7,574 nt of DNA from Flavobacteriaceae bacterium. Its GTDB lineage: Bacteria > Bacteroidota > Bacteroidia > Flavobacteriales > Flavobacteriaceae. The notes beneath the pieces are model-generated. The model did not search any database. It saw nothing but the letters and a program-made list of their open reading frames with translations, and was not told where the DNA came from. Shown in pieces: positions 6,451 to 7,574 of this stretch. The stretch spans positions 10,448 to 18,021 of the forward strand of contig NZAX01000016.1 of assembly GCA_002687665.1 (NCBI GenBank), given 5' to 3'. The position numbers and the translations under genes are program-made. The first letter of the stretch is position 1, and every line of letters begins with the position of its first letter.

Positions 6451-7260
6451 TTAATTGAATTTTATTTTAAAGGGAGCAGCTAAGTTTTTAAACTTTTCCA
6501 GATCCACTTTAATGGATCCGATAGCCAGATCGGCCTGCAATCGGATGGGAATTTTATTACCGTCGTCCGTGATCCAAAGGGTTACGCTCTCCTTCTCTCT
6601 AAAAACTCTTCCGGACTGAACATAGGGCCTGAACTTCATGCATTGGATCTTCCCGAATTTCGTGTTAAGTAATTCTTTCCCCAAAAACTTCATTTTAAAA
6701 ATATAATTTTCTTTATCAAAAAACATATTGATACTAAAGGATTCATTTAGCTTCAATTTATCGCTTGGATAAAATGCTCTGAGGTAATAAAAGGCAGAGA
6801 TGAGATCTTGAGCACTATCGGTAATTTTGAAAGTCTCCTGTTTATTATATTTCAGATCATTGACATGTGCTAGATTTTGTTCATGATCAAAATTGATCTC
6901 TAAATTTTTGGTGTAGCCACCTTCATAGATATCGCGGATAAACCAGTATGGGATAACCTTTTTATTATCAAAATATGTATCATAGTGATCTTCTACCTTA
7001 AAAAACCAACGAGCAAGACCTGTTGTTGTACCATATCCTTTGGCATGCAAAACAGGTCTGCCGTTGAGTGTATCATTTGATAGTTCCAATGTAGCATAGC
7101 TGGCATTGAAAAAACCATAGTGAATTCTAAATTCAAACCATTCCCCTGCCCTAAAAGGAAGATTTACCTCTGAAGGAGGTTCTTCTGTTATCGATTGAGT
7201 AAATCCAAATAGGCTTATGTTAGAAACCAATACAAGTAACAGTATTTTCCTAATGGACAT
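6451..7260 (-). CDS. Secreted DUF3108 family protein
   Basis: Exported protein of unknown function that matches my memory of the DUF3108 family. It has 269 residues. Residues 1-22 (MSIRKILLLVLVSNISLFGFTQ) form a signal peptide with basic start and hydrophobic core. There is no lipobox cysteine, so a soluble periplasmic or outer-membrane-facing protein is likely. Family-like stretches are FRAGEWFEFRIHYGFFNASYATLEL (36-60, in two parts), DLISAFYYLRAFYP (152-165), and SVTLWITDDGNKIPIRLQ followed by ADLAIGSIKVDL (225-254). The alternating pattern suggests mostly beta-strand. The ATG at 7260-7258 is required for the signal peptide. It lies 63 bp after uvrC, where I found no good TTG/TAnnTTTG pair, so it may be read from uvrC. 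In other Bacteroidota I recall DUF3108 genes beside M23 peptidase and pgi genes, which would fit an envelope role. Confidence 0.85.
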   Translation of the reverse strand: MSIRKILLLVLVSNISLFGFTQSITEEPPSEVNLPFRAGEWFEFRIHYGFFNASYATLELSNDTLNGRPVLHAKGYGTTTGLARWFFKVEDHYDTYFDNKKVIPYWFIRDIYEGGYTKNLEINFDHEQNLAHVNDLKYNKQETFKITDSAQDLISAFYYLRAFYPSDKLKLNESFSINMFFDKENYIFKMKFLGKELLNTKFGKIQCMKFRPYVQSGRVFREKESVTLWITDDGNKIPIRLQADLAIGSIKVDLEKFKNLAAPFKIKFN

Positions 7261-7323
7261 GATAGTAAAATTAAGTAATTGAATGTAAAAACATTTTGAT
7301 GAAACCTACAAATCAACAAAAAA

Positions 7324-7574
7324 TTAGAGTTCCTGGAGTTTTTGAAAAATTTTGACTCCTTTTACGCTACCCAGTAGGGCTATGATTTCCTCTTTTGAAG
7401 CGGCTTTAATTCTCTTCAACGATTTAAACTTTTTGAGTAATCTTTCTTTTGTTTTGGGGCCTATACCCTCTATCTGATCCAATGGAGATTTTAGTGCATT
7501 TTTACTACGGATGTTGCGGTGAAGTGTCAACCCAAAGCGGTGCGCCTCGTTTCTCAATTGCTGAATCACCTTTA
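7324..7574 (-). CDS. uvrC: Excinuclease ABC subunit UvrC, C-terminal end (partial)
   Basis: Last 83 codons of UvrC, the nuclease that makes both incisions in nucleotide excision repair with UvrA and UvrB. The visible part starts KVIQQLRNEAHRFGLTLHR, the end of the RNase H-like nuclease domain that cuts 5' of the lesion. The His in NEAHRFG is at the conserved family position. A tandem helix-hairpin-helix DNA-binding domain follows, with LDQIEGIGPKTKERLLKKF and then the second hairpin at ALLGSVKGVKIFQKLQ. The frame runs open to the window edge, so the first in-frame GTG seen near 7569 is an internal valine, not a start. The rest of the gene is outside the window to the right. Confidence 0.93.
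   Translation of the reverse strand, partial: KVIQQLRNEAHRFGLTLHRNIRSKNALKSPLDQIEGIGPKTKERLLKKFKSLKRIKAASKEEIIALLGSVKGVKIFQKLQEL

Noticed and set aside
7261..7323. Possible promoter between uvrC and the DUF3108 gene (TAGGTTTC and TAATTTTA on the minus strand)
   Set aside because: Each matches the -7 consensus at only 7 of 8 positions and neither has a TTG at the right distance upstream.

Overview
The window looks like ordinary core chromosome from a member of the Bacteroidota, most likely of Cytophagales or flavobacterial type. The evidence is the Bacteroidota-type protein sequences (tdk, a short RsmI without the C-terminal extension, DUF3108, a Csd3-like M23 lipoprotein), the AT-rich composition, the absence of Shine-Dalgarno sequences before every start, and promoter-like boxes of the Bacteroidota form TAnnTTTG. 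No mobile element, CRISPR array, tRNA or rRNA was seen.

Left part (1-3421). A thymidine kinase gene (tdk) runs leftward off the window edge. It is divergent, across 58 bp, from a rightward group of three: an uncharacterised 218-residue acidic protein, rsmI (2'-O-methylation of C1402 in 16S rRNA) and recJ (single-strand 5'-3' exonuclease). rsmI and recJ are 5 bp apart and almost certainly co-transcribed.

Right part (3418-7574). Four leftward genes follow each other: the 3' end of uvrC, a secreted DUF3108 protein, an M23-family cell-wall peptidase lipoprotein, and pgi (glucose-6-phosphate isomerase). The peptidase appears to start at TTG and pgi at GTG, and the two genes overlap by 14 bp, so pgi is probably translated in part by coupling. 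The best promoter in the window lies just before the peptidase gene. recJ and pgi meet tail to tail with their stop codons sharing one TTAA palindrome, so no intergenic space is left for a terminator.

Functionally this is a mix of housekeeping roles: nucleotide salvage (tdk), ribosome modification (rsmI), DNA repair (recJ, uvrC), envelope/peptidoglycan work (DUF3108 protein, M23 peptidase) and central sugar metabolism (pgi). I found no convincing new defence or mobile system. The points most worth a second look are the M23 enzyme, in which the second histidine of the HxH motif is a cysteine, the conserved-looking but unassigned 218-residue protein, and the tight, non-ATG gene junctions.
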